Assembly: GCF_003201815.1 (NCBI RefSeq)
Contig: NZ_QJKB01000003.1
Span: forward strand, 248,001-312,000
From: Undibacterium pigrum
Lineage (GTDB): Bacteria; Pseudomonadota; Gammaproteobacteria; Burkholderiales; Burkholderiaceae_D
DNA length: 64,000 bases
Direction of reading: 5' to 3'
Shown: positions 16,196 to 27,291 of the stretch, in pieces
Numbering within the stretch: position 1 is the first letter of the stretch
Layout: each line of letters begins with the position of its first letter
Made by a program: the position numbers and the translations under genes
Notes under the pieces: model-generated
What the model was told of the DNA's origin: nothing
The model's input: the letters and a program-made list of their open reading frames with translations, nothing else
The model's database searches: none

Positions 16196-17932
16196 TTATT
16201 TAGCTGCCATCTTGGCCTGGATGAAGGCCAGCATTTCGGCCACAGGCACATTGCTGGCTTCGGTATCGCGACGGCCCAGATATTCAAGCTTGCCTTCTTT
16301 GAGGCCACGGTCGCCAATGACGATGCGGTGTGGCACGCCTATCAGTTCCCAGTCGGCAAACATGGCACCAGGACGTTCGCCACGGTCATCCAGTATGACG
16401 TCGATGCCAGAAGCCAGCAAGGCGTGGTACAGGGATTCCGCCTCAGTCTTGACGGCTTCACTGCGGTCCATGCCCATAGGACAGATGACGACTTCAAACG
16501 GTGCAATCGCCGTTGGCCAGATGATGCCTTTGTCATCGAAGTTCTGTTCTATCGCTGCGCCCAGAATGCGGGTGACTCCTATGCCGTAACAACCCATTTG
16601 CAGCAATTGCGGCTTGCCATTTTCATCAAGGAAAGTGGCTTTCATATCGTCGGAATAGCGGGTGCCGAGCTGGAATACGTGACCCACTTCGATGCCGCGC
16701 TGAATTGCCAGTACGCCCTTGCCATCTGGAGATGGATCACCAGCGACTACATTGCGCAAATCAGCAACCACAGGCTCAGGCAGATCGCGACCCCAGTTGG
16801 CACCGGTGAAGTGGAAATCAGCTTCATTCGCGCCACAGACAAAGTCGGTCATGTTGGCGACGGTTCTGTCAGCCACGATATTGACTGGTTTTATTGTACC
16901 TATAGGGCCGAGGTAACCTGGCTTGGTGCCAAAATGCTCGACAATTTCAGCCTCGGTAGCAAAGCGGTAGTTGGCCATGCCTGCGATCTTGCCTGCCTTG
17001 ACTTCATTGAGTTCATGATCGCCGCGCAACAGCAAGAGCCAGATTTGCGCCGCTTTGCCGCTGTCTTTTTCAGCATCAACTGCAAGCACGATGGACTTGA
17101 CCGTGGTTTCCAGTGGAATATTGAGCAATTGCGCGACATCTTCACACTTGGCTTTGCCAGGCGTGGCAGTCTTGGTCAGCGCAGCGGTAGCGGCTGGGCG
17201 ACTGGTTTGCGTAGGCAATGCTTCTGCCGCTTCCATATTGGCAGCGTAATCAGAAGTCGGGCAATACACCAGCGCGTCTTCACCGGTGTCGGCAATGACG
17301 TGGAATTCATGTGAGCCAGAACCACCAATCGCGCCGTTATCGGCAGCTACCGCACGGAATTCCAGGCCAAAGCGCTGGAAGATGCGTGTATAGGCGTCGT
17401 ACATGATTTCATAGGACTTTTGCATGCCTTCGACATTACGGTCAAAGGAATAAGCATCTTTCATGGTGAATTCACGACCACGCATGAGGCCAAAACGTGG
17501 ACGGCGTTCGTCACGGAACTTGGTCTGGATGTGATAAAAATTCACCGGCAACTGGCGGTAAGAGCGAATTTCTGTGCGTATGACGTCAGTAATCGCTTCT
17601 TCAGAAGTGGGCTGGATGATGTAATCACGGCCATGGCGATCTTTGACGCGCATGAGTTCTGGCCCCATCTTGTCCCAGCGGCCAGTTTCTTGCCAGAGTT
17701 CTGCTGGTTGCACGACGGGCATCAACATCTCGATCGCGCCAGCGCGATTCATTTCCTCACGAACAATATTCTCTACTTTGCGGATGATGCGCAAGCCCAT
17801 GGGCATGTAGTTATAGATACCGGAACCGAGGCGTTTAATCATGCCTGCACGCATCATCAGTTTATGGCTGACGATCTCGGCATCGGCAGGAGCTTCTTTC
17901 AGTGTGGAAATAAAAAATCGTGTAGCACGCAT
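16196..17932 (-). CDS. proS: Prolyl-tRNA synthetase
   Basis: 578 residues, the length of the bacterial-type ProRS with an editing (INS/YbaK-like) insertion between motifs 2 and 3. Seen: N-terminal [46 protein letters not shown], motif 2 region [27 protein letters not shown], insertion near residues 230-380, motif 3 [12 protein letters not shown], and a C-terminal anticodon-binding domain. It charges tRNA-Pro and hydrolyses Ala-tRNA-Pro. The start at the ATG 17930-17932 fits the family; an upstream in-frame start adds 12 residues not seen in the family. It is followed by the transglycosylase gene after eight bases. Confidence 0.97.
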   Translation of the reverse strand: MRATRFFISTLKEAPADAEIVSHKLMMRAGMIKRLGSGIYNYMPMGLRIIRKVENIVREEMNRAGAIEMLMPVVQPAELWQETGRWDKMGPELMRVKDRHGRDYIIQPTSEEAITDVIRTEIRSYRQLPVNFYHIQTKFRDERRPRFGLMRGREFTMKDAYSFDRNVEGMQKSYEIMYDAYTRIFQRFGLEFRAVAADNGAIGGSGSHEFHVIADTGEDALVYCPTSDYAANMEAAEALPTQTSRPAATAALTKTATPGKAKCEDVAQLLNIPLETTVKSIVLAVDAEKDSGKAAQIWLLLLRGDHELNEVKAGKIAGMANYRFATEAEIVEHFGTKPGYLGPIGTIKPVNIVADRTVANMTDFVCGANEADFHFTGANWGRDLPEPVVADLRNVVAGDPSPDGKGVLAIQRGIEVGHVFQLGTRYSDDMKATFLDENGKPQLLQMGCYGIGVTRILGAAIEQNFDDKGIIWPTAIAPFEVVICPMGMDRSEAVKTEAESLYHALLASGIDVILDDRGERPGAMFADWELIGVPHRIVIGDRGLKEGKLEYLGRRDTEASNVPVAEMLAFIQAKMAAK

Positions 17933-18156
17933 GACAGTGATTCTTTTTAAATGGAGGGTTATAATCAACTCAATTTTAAAGGATTAGCTGGCTAATGCGC
18001 CCACTCTTTGCACATTTGATGAAGGAAACTGCGATTTGTTCGCCTCCCAGGGGGCTGTCCGTCGAAAAACGCGGTATTTTGCGACGAAACAAACGCTCTC
18101 TACGCTATCTATTGCAGGAGCAAGCCGTTTAGCCACAGAAAGTTTTGAGGTTGAAC
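17933..18156. other. Divergent promoter region between proS and rppH
   Basis: 224 bases with no gene. TTATAATC near 17961-17968 reads TATAAT on the plus strand and a TATAA-like box on the minus strand. A weak hairpin, GTCGAAAA...TTTTGCGAC, is near 18061-18086. Individual promoters could not be fixed. Confidence 0.4.
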
Positions 18157-18747
18157 ATGCTGGATCGTGAAGGCTTCCGCCCTAACGTTGGCATAATTTT
18201 GCTAAACGCCAACAATGAAGTCTGGTGGGGAAAGCGGGTGCGCGAGCATTCCTGGCAATTCCCCCAGGGGGGCATTAAATATGGTGAGTCACCTGAACAG
18301 GCGATGTTCCGGGAACTCGAAGAAGAAACCGGCTTACTGCCTGAGCATGTCAAAGTCATAGGGCGTACCCGTGACTGGCTGCGCTATGAAGTGCCGGATC
18401 ATTTTATCAAGCGTGAAATCCGCGGGCATTATCGCGGGCAAAAACAGATCTGGTTTTTGTTGCGCATGATAGGCCGTGATTGCGATGTCAATTTGCGGGC
18501 CAGCACGCATCCTGAATTTGATGCCTGGCGCTGGCACGACTATTGGGTGCCTCTGGATGTGGTGATTGAATTCAAGCGCGGTGTGTATCAATTGGCTCTG
18601 CAGGAATTGTCACGCTATGTACACCGCAACGAGCACCCCAACTCCAGTCGCAACCGCTATTTGCGTAACCAGCAGCAGTCACAACAATCGCAGCAGTCGC
18701 AAAAAAGTCAGGATTGCAAGAAAACCGAGCCGGAAGAATCGAAATAA
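18157..18747 (+). CDS. rppH: RNA pyrophosphohydrolase RppH (Nudix)
   Basis: 196 residues. The N-terminal [27 protein letters not shown] and the Nudix box [23 protein letters not shown] (GX5EX7REUXEEXGU) are characteristic of RppH/NudH, which removes pyrophosphate from mRNA 5' ends and starts decay. The C-terminus has a Gln/Ser-rich tail ([14 protein letters not shown]) of no known function. The ATG at 18157 has GAGG six bases upstream; a TTG four codons earlier is rejected. The CNP1-like gene follows after three bases. Confidence 0.95.
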   Translation: MLDREGFRPNVGIILLNANNEVWWGKRVREHSWQFPQGGIKYGESPEQAMFRELEEETGLLPEHVKVIGRTRDWLRYEVPDHFIKREIRGHYRGQKQIWFLLRMIGRDCDVNLRASTHPEFDAWRWHDYWVPLDVVIEFKRGVYQLALQELSRYVHRNEHPNSSRNRYLRNQQQSQQSQQSQKSQDCKKTEPEESK

Positions 18748-18750
18748 TTT

Positions 18751-19260
18751 ATGTTGAATAAAAAACTAGCTCATATCATCATTTCCCTGGCACTGCTGCC
18801 TGCCAGCTTTGCCCATGCGGCAGAGCCTGATCTGGAAGAAGATGACAAGGAATGGCGCGAAGTTGCCCTGCAATTGCCAGAGGCACCAAAGGCTGAAAAC
18901 CTGTTAAATTTTTACAAGAGCCCTACCCAGTCTTTTGCGATTGACACTACTTCTCTCATCGTAGCGGCAGACGGCACTATCCGTTATAGCCTGGTTGCGA
19001 CCAGCTCTGGCGGTGCCAAAAATATCAGCTATGAAGGTCTGCGCTGCCAGACATATCAGGTCAAGCTGTATGCCTTTGGCAGACCTGATGGCACATGGTC
19101 ACGCTCGCGCCGCAACCAGTGGGATAGCATCACAAATACCGGTGCCAACAAACAGCATGCGGCCTTGTTCTCTGACTACTTCTGTGAAGGCAAAACGATA
19201 GCTGGCAAAGCCAGTGTCCTGGTGGATAAGCTGCGCGGAAAGAAAATGACGTATTATTGA
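18751..19260 (+). CDS. CNP1-like family secreted protein
   Basis: 169 residues with signal peptide MLNKKLAHIIISLALLPASFAHAAEP, then an acidic stretch and the conserved pattern EWREVALQLPEAPK...LLNFYKSPTQSFAIDTTSL...ISYEGLRCQTYQVKLYAFGRPDGTW...YFCEGKTI, as in the CNP1-like (cryptic neisserial protein) family of betaproteobacteria. Two cysteines could form a disulfide. Function is unknown. It lies three bases after rppH and ends before a terminator, so the two are co-transcribed. Confidence 0.85.
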   Translation: MLNKKLAHIIISLALLPASFAHAAEPDLEEDDKEWREVALQLPEAPKAENLLNFYKSPTQSFAIDTTSLIVAADGTIRYSLVATSSGGAKNISYEGLRCQTYQVKLYAFGRPDGTWSRSRRNQWDSITNTGANKQHAALFSDYFCEGKTIAGKASVLVDKLRGKKMTYY

Positions 19261-19278
19261 TTTTACGCTACGCACATG

Positions 19279-19319
19279 AAAACAGGCACTCAAGAGTAAA
19301 TTGAGTGCCTGTTTTTTTG
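19279..19319 (+). terminator. Rho-independent terminator between the CNP1-like gene and proB
   Basis: AAAACAGGCACTCAA (19279-19293) and TTGAGTGCCTGTTTT (19301-19315) form a perfect 15-bp stem with a seven-base loop and a T-run. With A-runs on the other side it can serve both converging genes. Confidence 0.93.
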
Positions 19320-19326
19320 TCCAGAT

Positions 19327-20445
19327 TTACAGTAAAACCAGATTGTCGCGGTGTATCAGTTCAGGCTCTTCTACAAAACCAAGTATGGCCTCAATCTCGG
19401 TTGAAGCATGGCGCTTGATACGGCGTGCATCTGCACTTGAATAATTGCTGAGACCACGGGCTACCGGTGTACCCGCTTCATCACAGCAGGTGACCACAGC
19501 ACCACGACTGAATTCACCTCGCACATCAAGTACACCTATGGGTAACAGAGACTTGCCCTCACCGGTCAGTTTTTGTACTGCGCCGGCATCCAGTACAACC
19601 TGGCCAAGAGTCTGCAGATGATCCATCATCCATTGCTTGCGGGCCGCTACCGGTGCCATTTGCGAAATCAATTGCGTGCCTATGGCCTCGCCCTGAGCCA
19701 GACGCAGCAAGACGTTCTCTTCACGTCCCCAGGCAATAACAGTATGTGCACCAGAACGGGCACCACGCTTTGCCGCCAGTATCTTGGTCAGCATGCCGCC
19801 ACTACCAAGGCTGGAACCTGCACCACCAGCCATGGCCTCCAATGCGAGGTCACCCGCCCTGGCTTCATGGACGAAGCTAGCATTCGGGTCTTTGCGCGGG
19901 TCAGCGGTGTACAAGCCCTTTTGGTCAGTCAGGATGATCAAAGCATCACCTTCGATCAAATTGGCGACCAGGGCACCCAGGGTGTCATTATCACCAAATT
20001 TGATTTCATCAGTGACCACCGTATCATTTTCATTGATGATGGGGACTATGCCCAGGCGTAATAAAGTAAGCAAGGTGGAACGTGCATTCAGATAGCGTTC
20101 ACGGTCGGCCAGGTCAGCATGCGTCAATAAGATTTGCGCCGTGCCTAGCTGGTGCTCGCGAAAACTGCTTTCATAAATTTGTGCCAGGCCCATCTGGCCT
20201 ACGGCGGCACAGGCCTGTAATTCATGAATGGCTGTCGGCCGCTTGTCAAAACCCAGGCGTTGCCGACCTTCGGCGATAGCGCCAGAACTGACCAGCACTA
20301 CTTCCTTGCCCATGGCACGCAAGCCAGCAATCTGGGCAGCCCATTTGGCAATGGCTTGCTTATCCAGACCCTTACCGTCATTGGTGACCAGGGATGAACC
20401 CACTTTGATAATCAGACGTTTTGCTTGCTGAATGACAGATTGCAT
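19327..20445 (-). CDS. proB: Glutamate 5-kinase (with PUA domain)
   Basis: 372 residues, the standard length for the kinase-PUA form. Amino-acid kinase motifs are [50 protein letters not shown] and GTGGMLTK-like [16 protein letters not shown]. The PUA domain starts near residue 280. It phosphorylates glutamate in proline synthesis. The ATG at 20443-20445 is chosen although its Shine-Dalgarno is poor; the frame stays open upstream to 20562 but that extension is AT-rich and not family-like. Unlike the common obgE-proB arrangement, a terminator and a promoter separate the two here. Confidence 0.95.
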   Translation of the reverse strand: MQSVIQQAKRLIIKVGSSLVTNDGKGLDKQAIAKWAAQIAGLRAMGKEVVLVSSGAIAEGRQRLGFDKRPTAIHELQACAAVGQMGLAQIYESSFREHQLGTAQILLTHADLADRERYLNARSTLLTLLRLGIVPIINENDTVVTDEIKFGDNDTLGALVANLIEGDALIILTDQKGLYTADPRKDPNASFVHEARAGDLALEAMAGGAGSSLGSGGMLTKILAAKRGARSGAHTVIAWGREENVLLRLAQGEAIGTQLISQMAPVAARKQWMMDHLQTLGQVVLDAGAVQKLTGEGKSLLPIGVLDVRGEFSRGAVVTCCDEAGTPVARGLSNYSSADARRIKRHASTEIEAILGFVEEPELIHRDNLVLL

Positions 20446-20607
20446 AAATAAGTGAAAATGTGATTTGGTGATATTGCTGCGTAAAGCGGCAAACAAATCA
20501 AAATTATACTTTATATGGATACTATCATTGCAATCTAAATTTAATTCATATTTAAAAGCCATATTCTACTTTTTATGAGATTTTTATTATTAAAAAGAAA
20601 TTATTTT

Positions 20608-20635
20608 GATATAAAAAATAAACATTGATAGTCAA
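20608..20635 (-). promoter_or_regulatory. proB: Candidate sigma-70 promoter of proB
   Basis: Minus strand: TTGACT (20635-20630), 16-bp spacer, TATATC (20613-20608), in a strongly AT-rich stretch. It predicts a leader of about 155 bases. Confidence 0.55.
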
Positions 20636-20691
20636 TTCTTCGCAAGTACCAAGCAGTTGATGGGTTGTTGATGAACAGGAGATAGCAGACG

Positions 20692-20722
20692 AAAAAAAAC
20701 CTGGCTTTCACCAGGTTTTTTT
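20692..20722 (-). terminator. obgE: Rho-independent terminator after obgE
   Basis: AAAAAAAACCTGG...CCAGGTTTTTTT: a GC stem flanked by A- and T-runs, just downstream of the obgE stop on the minus strand. Confidence 0.9.
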
Positions 20723-20730
20723 AATCTTCT

Positions 20731-21852
<1,122 letters not shown>

Positions 21853-22023
21853 CTAAAAAAGCTTGTATAAATTTTTGTAACCTGATGGAACAATAAATTT
21901 ATACAGGATTTCTTCAAATTAAAAGGGCCAATACCAAACTGCCCATGCAGAGTGTTGCTTACGGAGAGGTGAGCTTGCGGTAAAGGATTGCCGCAATGAA
22001 CTGGAACGGAGACTGATCCAACT

Positions 22024-22054
22024 AAAAAGGCCCTACCGATGGCAGAGCCTTTTT
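22024..22054 (-). terminator. rpmA: Terminator after rpmA
   Basis: AAAAAGGC (22024-22031) pairs with GCCTTTTT (22047-22054), with an inner CC/GG pairing. On the minus strand a T-run follows. The remaining 21844-22023 holds no gene and probably the obgE promoter. Confidence 0.8.
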
Positions 22055-22095
22055 ATCATACTGGCTTGCGCCCTGCTTTGAATTACTTCAGAGCA

Positions 22096-22362
22096 TTACG
22101 CTGCTGTATCTGCAACAACAATTGCGAACTGGTGACGTGCTGCACCTTTAGTTGCGAATTGTACTTTGCCGTTAACCAGAGCGAACAAAGTGTGATCTTT
22201 GCCCATACCTACGTTTTCACCAGCGTGTACGCGTGTGCCGCGTTGACGAATGATGATGCCGCCAGCATTGATAGTTTGGCCGCCGTAAACTTTAACGCCA
22301 AGGCGTTTTGATTCTGAGTCACGACCGTTGCGCGTGGTGCCGCCGCCTTTTTTGTGTGCCAT
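22096..22362 (-). CDS. rpmA: 50S ribosomal protein L27
   Basis: 88 residues; [29 protein letters not shown] is diagnostic of L27, whose N-terminus reaches the peptidyl transferase centre. AAGGAG lies ten bases upstream. It follows rplU by 48 bases. Confidence 0.98.
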   Translation of the reverse strand: MAHKKGGGTTRNGRDSESKRLGVKVYGGQTINAGGIIIRQRGTRVHAGENVGMGKDHTLFALVNGKVQFATKGAARHQFAIVVADTAA

Positions 22363-22410
22363 TTTTAATTAGCTCCTTAAATACAGGTAGATTGATTGCT
22401 GATCTACAGA

Positions 22411-22722
22411 TTAGCCGTTGATAGAAACGATTTGCAGTTCAGTGTAGTTTTGGCGATGGCCTTGACGTTTCTGATAGTGCTTACGACGACGCATTTTGAA
22501 AATGCGCACTTTGTCGTGACGACCGTGATCTATAACCTTAGCCAGCACCGTAGCACCTGCGACCAATGGAGCACCAAACTTAATGGTCTCACCAGCGCCC
22601 AAAGCGAGCACTTGATCAATGGTGATTTCGGAGCCAATGTCTGCAGGTATCTGTTCTACTTTAAGTTTTTCACCAGCGACAACTTTATATTGTTTGCCAC
22701 CGGTTTTTATGACCGCGTACAT
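22411..22722 (-). CDS. rplU: 50S ribosomal protein L21
   Basis: 103 residues with [30 protein letters not shown] and the C-terminal [21 protein letters not shown], diagnostic of L21. The ATG at 22720-22722 is preceded by GAGG; the in-frame extension upstream is not part of the family. First gene of rplU-rpmA, under the promoter at 22802-22830. Confidence 0.98.
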   Translation of the reverse strand: MYAVIKTGGKQYKVVAGEKLKVEQIPADIGSEITIDQVLALGAGETIKFGAPLVAGATVLAKVIDHGRHDKVRIFKMRRRKHYQKRQGHRQNYTELQIVSING

Positions 22723-22801
22723 GTGAAACCTCATCAAATAAAAATTAGGGATTTTCTCCCCGCCAGACAAAAATACACCTGGGAAGTCGGGAAAACCCCA
22801 A

Positions 22802-22830
22802 ATTGTACATAATCCTGCCTGACGCGTCAA
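22802..22830 (-). promoter_or_regulatory. rplU: Sigma-70 promoter of rplU-rpmA
   Basis: Minus strand TTGACG (22830-22825), exact 17-bp spacer, TACAAT (22807-22802). It lies about 80 bases upstream of the rplU ATG. Confidence 0.75.
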
Positions 22831-22944
22831 AGACTATTTGCATATTTTTTCAGCAAAGCCATGGTAAACGGGCAATTTGCCAGCAGGAAATAGATGAGGC
22901 GCAAGAGAACCGGTGCAATTCAAGCAAATACCAGCACTGCATCG

Positions 22945-22950
22945 TATAAT
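22945..22950 (+). promoter_or_regulatory. ispB: Candidate -10 box of ispB
   Basis: A perfect TATAAT, 35 bases before the proposed ispB start. No good -35 hexamer is seen at 16-18 bp. Confidence 0.45.
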
Positions 22951-22984
22951 CGCGGTCATCCCGGATTTTTAAGCAGGTTCCCCC

Positions 22985-23965
22985 TTGTCTGCCACAAACA
23001 ACCAAAACCCCATCACAGAACTGATTTCCTCCGACATGAACGAGGTAAATCAAGTCATTCGCAACAAACTGCACTCTGAAGTTGCCCTGGTCAACCAGAT
23101 AGCCGAATACATTATCAACGCCGGTGGCAAGCGTATACGCCCGGTACTGGTCTTGCTGGTGGCAAATGCCTTTCAATATCAAGGCAAACACCATCATGAA
23201 CTGGCCGCCATCGTTGAATTCATCCATACCGCCACGTTGCTACATGACGATGTAGTAGATGAATCATCCATGCGCCGTGGTCGCAAGACCGCCAATGCCC
23301 TGTTTGGTAATGCTGCCTCAGTCCTGGTGGGCGACTTTTTGTATTCGCGCGCTTTTCAGATGATGGTGTCCATCAATAGCATGCAAATCATGCAAATCCT
23401 GGCGGATGCTACAAATGTGATAGCAGAAGGCGAAGTCTTGCAGTTACTCAATATGCATGACCCTGATGTCACTGAAGAACGTTATCTCCAGGTAATACGT
23501 TCAAAAACTGCCAAGCTGTTTGAGGCTGCCGCCGAAATTGGTGCCCTCATAGCTGGCGCTGACCAGGCAGAGATTGAAGCAGCTGGAGAATATGGCCGCT
23601 CGCTCGGCACGGCATTCCAATTGATAGATGATGTACTCGATTACTCTGGCAATGCCGATGACATAGGCAAGAATGTAGGCGACGACTTGCGCGAGGGCAA
23701 ACCTACGCTGCCACTGATCTATTTAATGAAAAACGGAACTGCCGAAGAAAGAGAACTGGTACGCGCCTGCATAGAAAATGGTGATGAATCCAAGTTCGAT
23801 GCCATACTGGCTGCGATTACACAATCTGGAGCTCTGGCCTATACTCAAAATGAGGCTGTCAAAGCAGCGGACCGGGCAGCAACTGCCATCTCAGGCTGGC
23901 AGGATAATCAGTATAAACAGGCAATGGTCAAGCTGTGTGCCTTTGCCGTTGGCAGAAATCACTAA
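22985..23965 (+). CDS. ispB: Octaprenyl/polyprenyl diphosphate synthase
   Basis: 326 residues if read from a TTG start. It has both aspartate-rich motifs of trans-prenyltransferases, LLHDDVVDESSMRRG (first DDxxD) and LIDDVLDYSG (second), with GGKRIRPVLVLL between helices. It makes the ubiquinone side chain. The frame is closed by a TAA at 22970, so the only starts are TTG at 22985 (GCAGG seven bases upstream) or ATG at 23036; the TTG keeps the family's usual leader (ITELISSDMNEVNQVIRNKL). Divergent from rplU. Confidence 0.92.
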   Translation: MSATNNQNPITELISSDMNEVNQVIRNKLHSEVALVNQIAEYIINAGGKRIRPVLVLLVANAFQYQGKHHHELAAIVEFIHTATLLHDDVVDESSMRRGRKTANALFGNAASVLVGDFLYSRAFQMMVSINSMQIMQILADATNVIAEGEVLQLLNMHDPDVTEERYLQVIRSKTAKLFEAAAEIGALIAGADQAEIEAAGEYGRSLGTAFQLIDDVLDYSGNADDIGKNVGDDLREGKPTLPLIYLMKNGTAEERELVRACIENGDESKFDAILAAITQSGALAYTQNEAVKAADRAATAISGWQDNQYKQAMVKLCAFAVGRNH

Positions 23966-24300
23966 GACTTGGATTTCTCCTGGATTTTCGCTGATCTAAC
24001 AGATTGTTACAAAATCGGGCAGTCTGATATTGCTGCCCAAAATCTGTACTAACAGACGCAAAAAAAACCTGAAAAATTTGGCATGGCTATTTAGTTGAAA
24101 ACAATCTATACAGAGTAAAGAAGTAATGAATCAGAGCCGAAAATGGCGAAAATGATTCATTGCCTGATGGCGTTGTAGCCACAATGCAATTTTTGTCTGA
24201 TCCAGTGTGGCTGCACTATGGAACGACTTTACAAATAACAGGCTTGGTTGCATTATCATAAGGCAACTGAATGTATTGGCAAATTTACTCAAAAGATCCT
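23966..24300. other. Intergenic region between ispB and pilB
   Basis: 335 bases without a gene. A nested hairpin lies just after ispB: ACAGATT (23998-24004)/AATCTGT (24041-24047) outside and GGGCAG (24017-24022)/CTGCCC (24033-24038) inside, with no T-run. The rest is presumed pilB promoter; no sigma-54 site of good quality was found. Confidence 0.45.
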
Positions 24301-26031
24301 ATGTCCGCAGTCCTACCAAATTCAGCGCCCCAAATGGCAACGCCAGGCTTGGCAAGAGCCTTGATGCAGGCTAATTTATTGACGCAGGCTCAAGTTGAAA
24401 CCGTCAGTAAAAAAGCACAAGCAGAAAAAATAGGCTTTATTGATGCCCTGACACAAAGTGGCACAGTCAGTGCACGTGATCTGGCAACATTTTGCTCTGA
24501 TGCATTTGGCTACCCTCTACTGGATTTATCTGTCATCAATGAGTCCCTGATCCCGGATAAGCTGGTGGATCAAAAACTCATGCAGGCACAACGACTGCTT
24601 GCGGTGGCAAAAAAAGGCAATAAGGTTTCCCTGGCGATTTCTGATCCGACCAATAATTCTGCACTGGACCAAGTCAAATTTCAAACTGGCCTGGGGATAG
24701 ACATTATCGTCGTACAACACGATGCTCTGGTTAAATTGCTGGATAAACTGGGCAAGTCCTCGGAACAAAGCCTCAATGAAATTGGCGGCGATGAGTTTGA
24801 TCTGGAATTCAAGGAAGATGACCTGGGTGCTGGCGCTGCTGCCGAAGCACAGGCAACCGAGATTGATGATGCTCCGGTTGTCAAGTTCCTGCAAAAGATG
24901 CTGGTTGATGCCATCAATATGGGGGCTTCAGATTTGCATTTTGAACCCTTTGAAAAGTTCTACCGGATACGTTTCCGGGTTGACGGCGAACTCAGGGAAA
25001 TAGCGCAGCCACCACTGGCGATCAAAGATAAACTGTCTTCACGTATCAAGGTTATCTCCAAACTTGATATCTCGGAAAAACGTATTCCGCAAGATGGCCG
25101 CATGAAATTGCAACTGTCGGCCAGCAAATCCATCGACTTTCGTGTGAGCACTTTGCCCACTCTGTTTGGCGAAAAGATCGTTATGCGTATTCTGGATGGC
25201 TCCCAGGCGCAAATGGGTATTGATGCCCTGGGCTATGACCCTGATCATAAGGCAATTTTGCTTGACGCCATCCAGCGTCCTTATGGCATGGTTCTGGTTA
25301 CCGGGCCTACGGGTTCAGGTAAAACGGTTTCCCTGTACACCTGCCTTAATGTCATTAACAAGCCAGGTATCAATATCTCCACCGCTGAAGATCCGGCTGA
25401 GATCAACTTACCTGGTGTGAACCAGGTCAACGTCAACGATAAAGCTGGCCTGACCTTTGCTGCCGCGCTGAAATCTTTCTTGCGTCAAGATCCTGATGTA
25501 ATCATGGTCGGTGAGATTCGCGACCTAGAAACTGCCGACATCGCCATCAAGGCTGCGCAAACTGGTCACATGGTGTTCTCGACCCTGCATACAAATGATG
25601 CGCCAGCTACCCTGACTCGTCTGATGAACATGGGTGTGGCACCTTTCAATATTGCCTCATCCGTTATTTTGATCACGGCACAAAGGCTGACGCGTCGCCT
25701 GTGTACCTGCAAAAAACCGGTGGAAATTCTCGATGAAGTATTGCTGGCAGCCGGCTTCAAGGATGAAGACCTGGATGGTACCTGGAAACCTTATGGTCCA
25801 GTAGGCTGTGATCGTTGCAACGGTGGCGGCTATAAGGGCCGGGTAGGTATCTACCAATTGATGCCTATATCTGAAGCTCTGGAACGCCTGATTTTGGCAA
25901 GTGCCAGTGCTCTGGACCTGGAAGAGCAGGCACAAAGAGAAGGTATCAGAAATTTACGGCAATCCGGATTACTAAAAGTCAAACAGGGGCTGACCAGCCT
26001 CGAGGAAGTCCTCGGATGTACCAACGAATAA
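24301..26031 (+). CDS. pilB: Type IV pilus extension ATPase PilB
   Basis: 576 residues. N-terminal MshEN-type domain; GspE/PilB ATPase with Walker A GPTGSGKTVS, Asp box and Walker B (RQDPDVIMVGEIRDLETADIA), His box (TGHMVFSTLHTNDAP), and the zinc tetracysteine (CTCKKP...CDRCNGGGYKGR). It powers pilin polymerisation at the inner membrane. The start at 24301 (MSAVLPNS) fits the family; an in-frame ATG at 24271 with AAGG upstream would add ten residues. First gene of pilBCD-coaE, 15 bases before pilC. Confidence 0.95.
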   Translation: MSAVLPNSAPQMATPGLARALMQANLLTQAQVETVSKKAQAEKIGFIDALTQSGTVSARDLATFCSDAFGYPLLDLSVINESLIPDKLVDQKLMQAQRLLAVAKKGNKVSLAISDPTNNSALDQVKFQTGLGIDIIVVQHDALVKLLDKLGKSSEQSLNEIGGDEFDLEFKEDDLGAGAAAEAQATEIDDAPVVKFLQKMLVDAINMGASDLHFEPFEKFYRIRFRVDGELREIAQPPLAIKDKLSSRIKVISKLDISEKRIPQDGRMKLQLSASKSIDFRVSTLPTLFGEKIVMRILDGSQAQMGIDALGYDPDHKAILLDAIQRPYGMVLVTGPTGSGKTVSLYTCLNVINKPGINISTAEDPAEINLPGVNQVNVNDKAGLTFAAALKSFLRQDPDVIMVGEIRDLETADIAIKAAQTGHMVFSTLHTNDAPATLTRLMNMGVAPFNIASSVILITAQRLTRRLCTCKKPVEILDEVLLAAGFKDEDLDGTWKPYGPVGCDRCNGGGYKGRVGIYQLMPISEALERLILASASALDLEEQAQREGIRNLRQSGLLKVKQGLTSLEEVLGCTNE

Positions 26032-26046
26032 TAAGAGAATAATGAT

Positions 26047-27291
26047 ATGGCAACTAATCTGGCGAAATCCGCAAAATCCGCAAAATCAGGACAAATCAAA
26101 GAGCATCTGTATGCCTGGGAAGGCAAAGACAAATATGGCAAGGTAGTCAGGGGGGAAACACGCGCTGGGGGCGAAGCTATCGTCAATGCCACATTGCGCA
26201 GACAAGGTATTCTGGTTACTAAGTTAAAGAAGAAAAGCTATACTTCTGGCCAAAAAATTACGGACAAGGATATCACCTTGTTTACCCGTCAATTGGCAAC
26301 AATGATGAAGGCTGGCGTGCCTTTGTTGCAGTCCTTTGATATTGTGTCCAAAGGCCATAGCAATCCATCTGTCTCCAAATTATTGCAGGATATTCGTGGT
26401 GACGTGGAAACCGGCACCAGCCTGAACGCTGCTTTCCGTAAGTTTCCACTATATTTCGACCCGTTATTTTGCAACTTGGTGGGCGCTGGTGAGCAAGCAG
26501 GTATTTTGGAAGACTTGCTGACTCGACTTGCCATTTACAAGGAAAAAACGCTGGCGATCAAGGCCAAGATCAAGTCGGCATTGACTTATCCTATTGCCAT
26601 TTTGTCCATCGCTTTTCTTGTTACCGCAGTTATCATGATTTGGGTGGTTCCTGCTTTTAAACAGGCTTTCAGCAGTTTCGGTGCAGAATTGCCAGCACCT
26701 ACCCTTTTTGTCATGTCTATATCAGACTTTTTTGTCCAGTATTGGTATCTGATTTTTGGTATCACGTTTGGCAGTATATATTTCTTCTTCCAGACATGGA
26801 GACGCTCTTTACAGATGCAGCGAACCATGGACAGACTGTTGCTGCAGGCGCCAATTTTTGGAGCAGTAATCAGAAAGGCAACGATTGCCCGCTGGACACG
26901 CACACTGGCCACCATGTTTTCAGCGGGTGTGCCACTGGTCGAGTCCCTGGATTCTGTGGGCGGCGCATCAGGCAATGCGGTCTACCTGGATGCCACGATC
27001 AAGATACAAACTGAAGTCAGCACAGGTACCAGCCTGACCGTTGCCATGCAAAACTCGAATGTATTTCCATCCATGGTTACGCAAATGGTGGCGATTGGTG
27101 AGGAATCTGGTGCGCTGGACTCCATGTTGGGTAAGGTGGCCGACTTTTATGAAGAAGAGGTCGATGAAGCCGTGGCTGCCATGTCCAGCCTGATGGAACC
27201 TATCATTATGGTGATTCTGGGTGTGGTCATTGGTGGCCTGGTGGTTGCCATGTACTTGCCTATCTTCAAAATGGGTTCGGTTGCGGGATAA
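26047..27291 (+). CDS. pilC: Type IV pilus inner-membrane platform protein PilC
   Basis: 414 residues with two T2SSF domains (about 80-200 and 285-405), each starting with a TRQLATMMKAGVPLLQSF/TRTLATMFSAGVPLVESL-type motif, and TM helices near residues 180, 230 and 385. The N-terminus has a short Ala/Lys/Ser repeat (AKSAKSAKSG). It is the membrane platform turned by PilB. The stop overlaps the pilD start (TAATG). Confidence 0.95.
   Translation: MATNLAKSAKSAKSGQIKEHLYAWEGKDKYGKVVRGETRAGGEAIVNATLRRQGILVTKLKKKSYTSGQKITDKDITLFTRQLATMMKAGVPLLQSFDIVSKGHSNPSVSKLLQDIRGDVETGTSLNAAFRKFPLYFDPLFCNLVGAGEQAGILEDLLTRLAIYKEKTLAIKAKIKSALTYPIAILSIAFLVTAVIMIWVVPAFKQAFSSFGAELPAPTLFVMSISDFFVQYWYLIFGITFGSIYFFFQTWRRSLQMQRTMDRLLLQAPIFGAVIRKATIARWTRTLATMFSAGVPLVESLDSVGGASGNAVYLDATIKIQTEVSTGTSLTVAMQNSNVFPSMVTQMVAIGEESGALDSMLGKVADFYEEEVDEAVAAMSSLMEPIIMVILGVVIGGLVVAMYLPIFKMGSVAG

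Noticed and set aside
16328-17314. 328-codon plus-strand frame over proS (and similar long antisense frames over obgE, ftsZ and murE)
   Set aside because: All are antisense to genes with diagnostic motifs and show no domain or start-site support.
20446-20562. N-terminal extension of ProB
   Set aside because: The 39 extra codons are AT-rich, lack a ribosome site and are not part of glutamate 5-kinases; the proB promoter candidate lies just upstream.
23998-24047. Hairpin after ispB as a terminator
   Set aside because: The nested stem is real but no T-run follows on either strand, so it is only noted as a structure.
24081-24097. TGGCATGGCTATTTAG upstream of pilB as a sigma-54 promoter
   Set aside because: The -12 GC element is missing, so only the -24 half fits.
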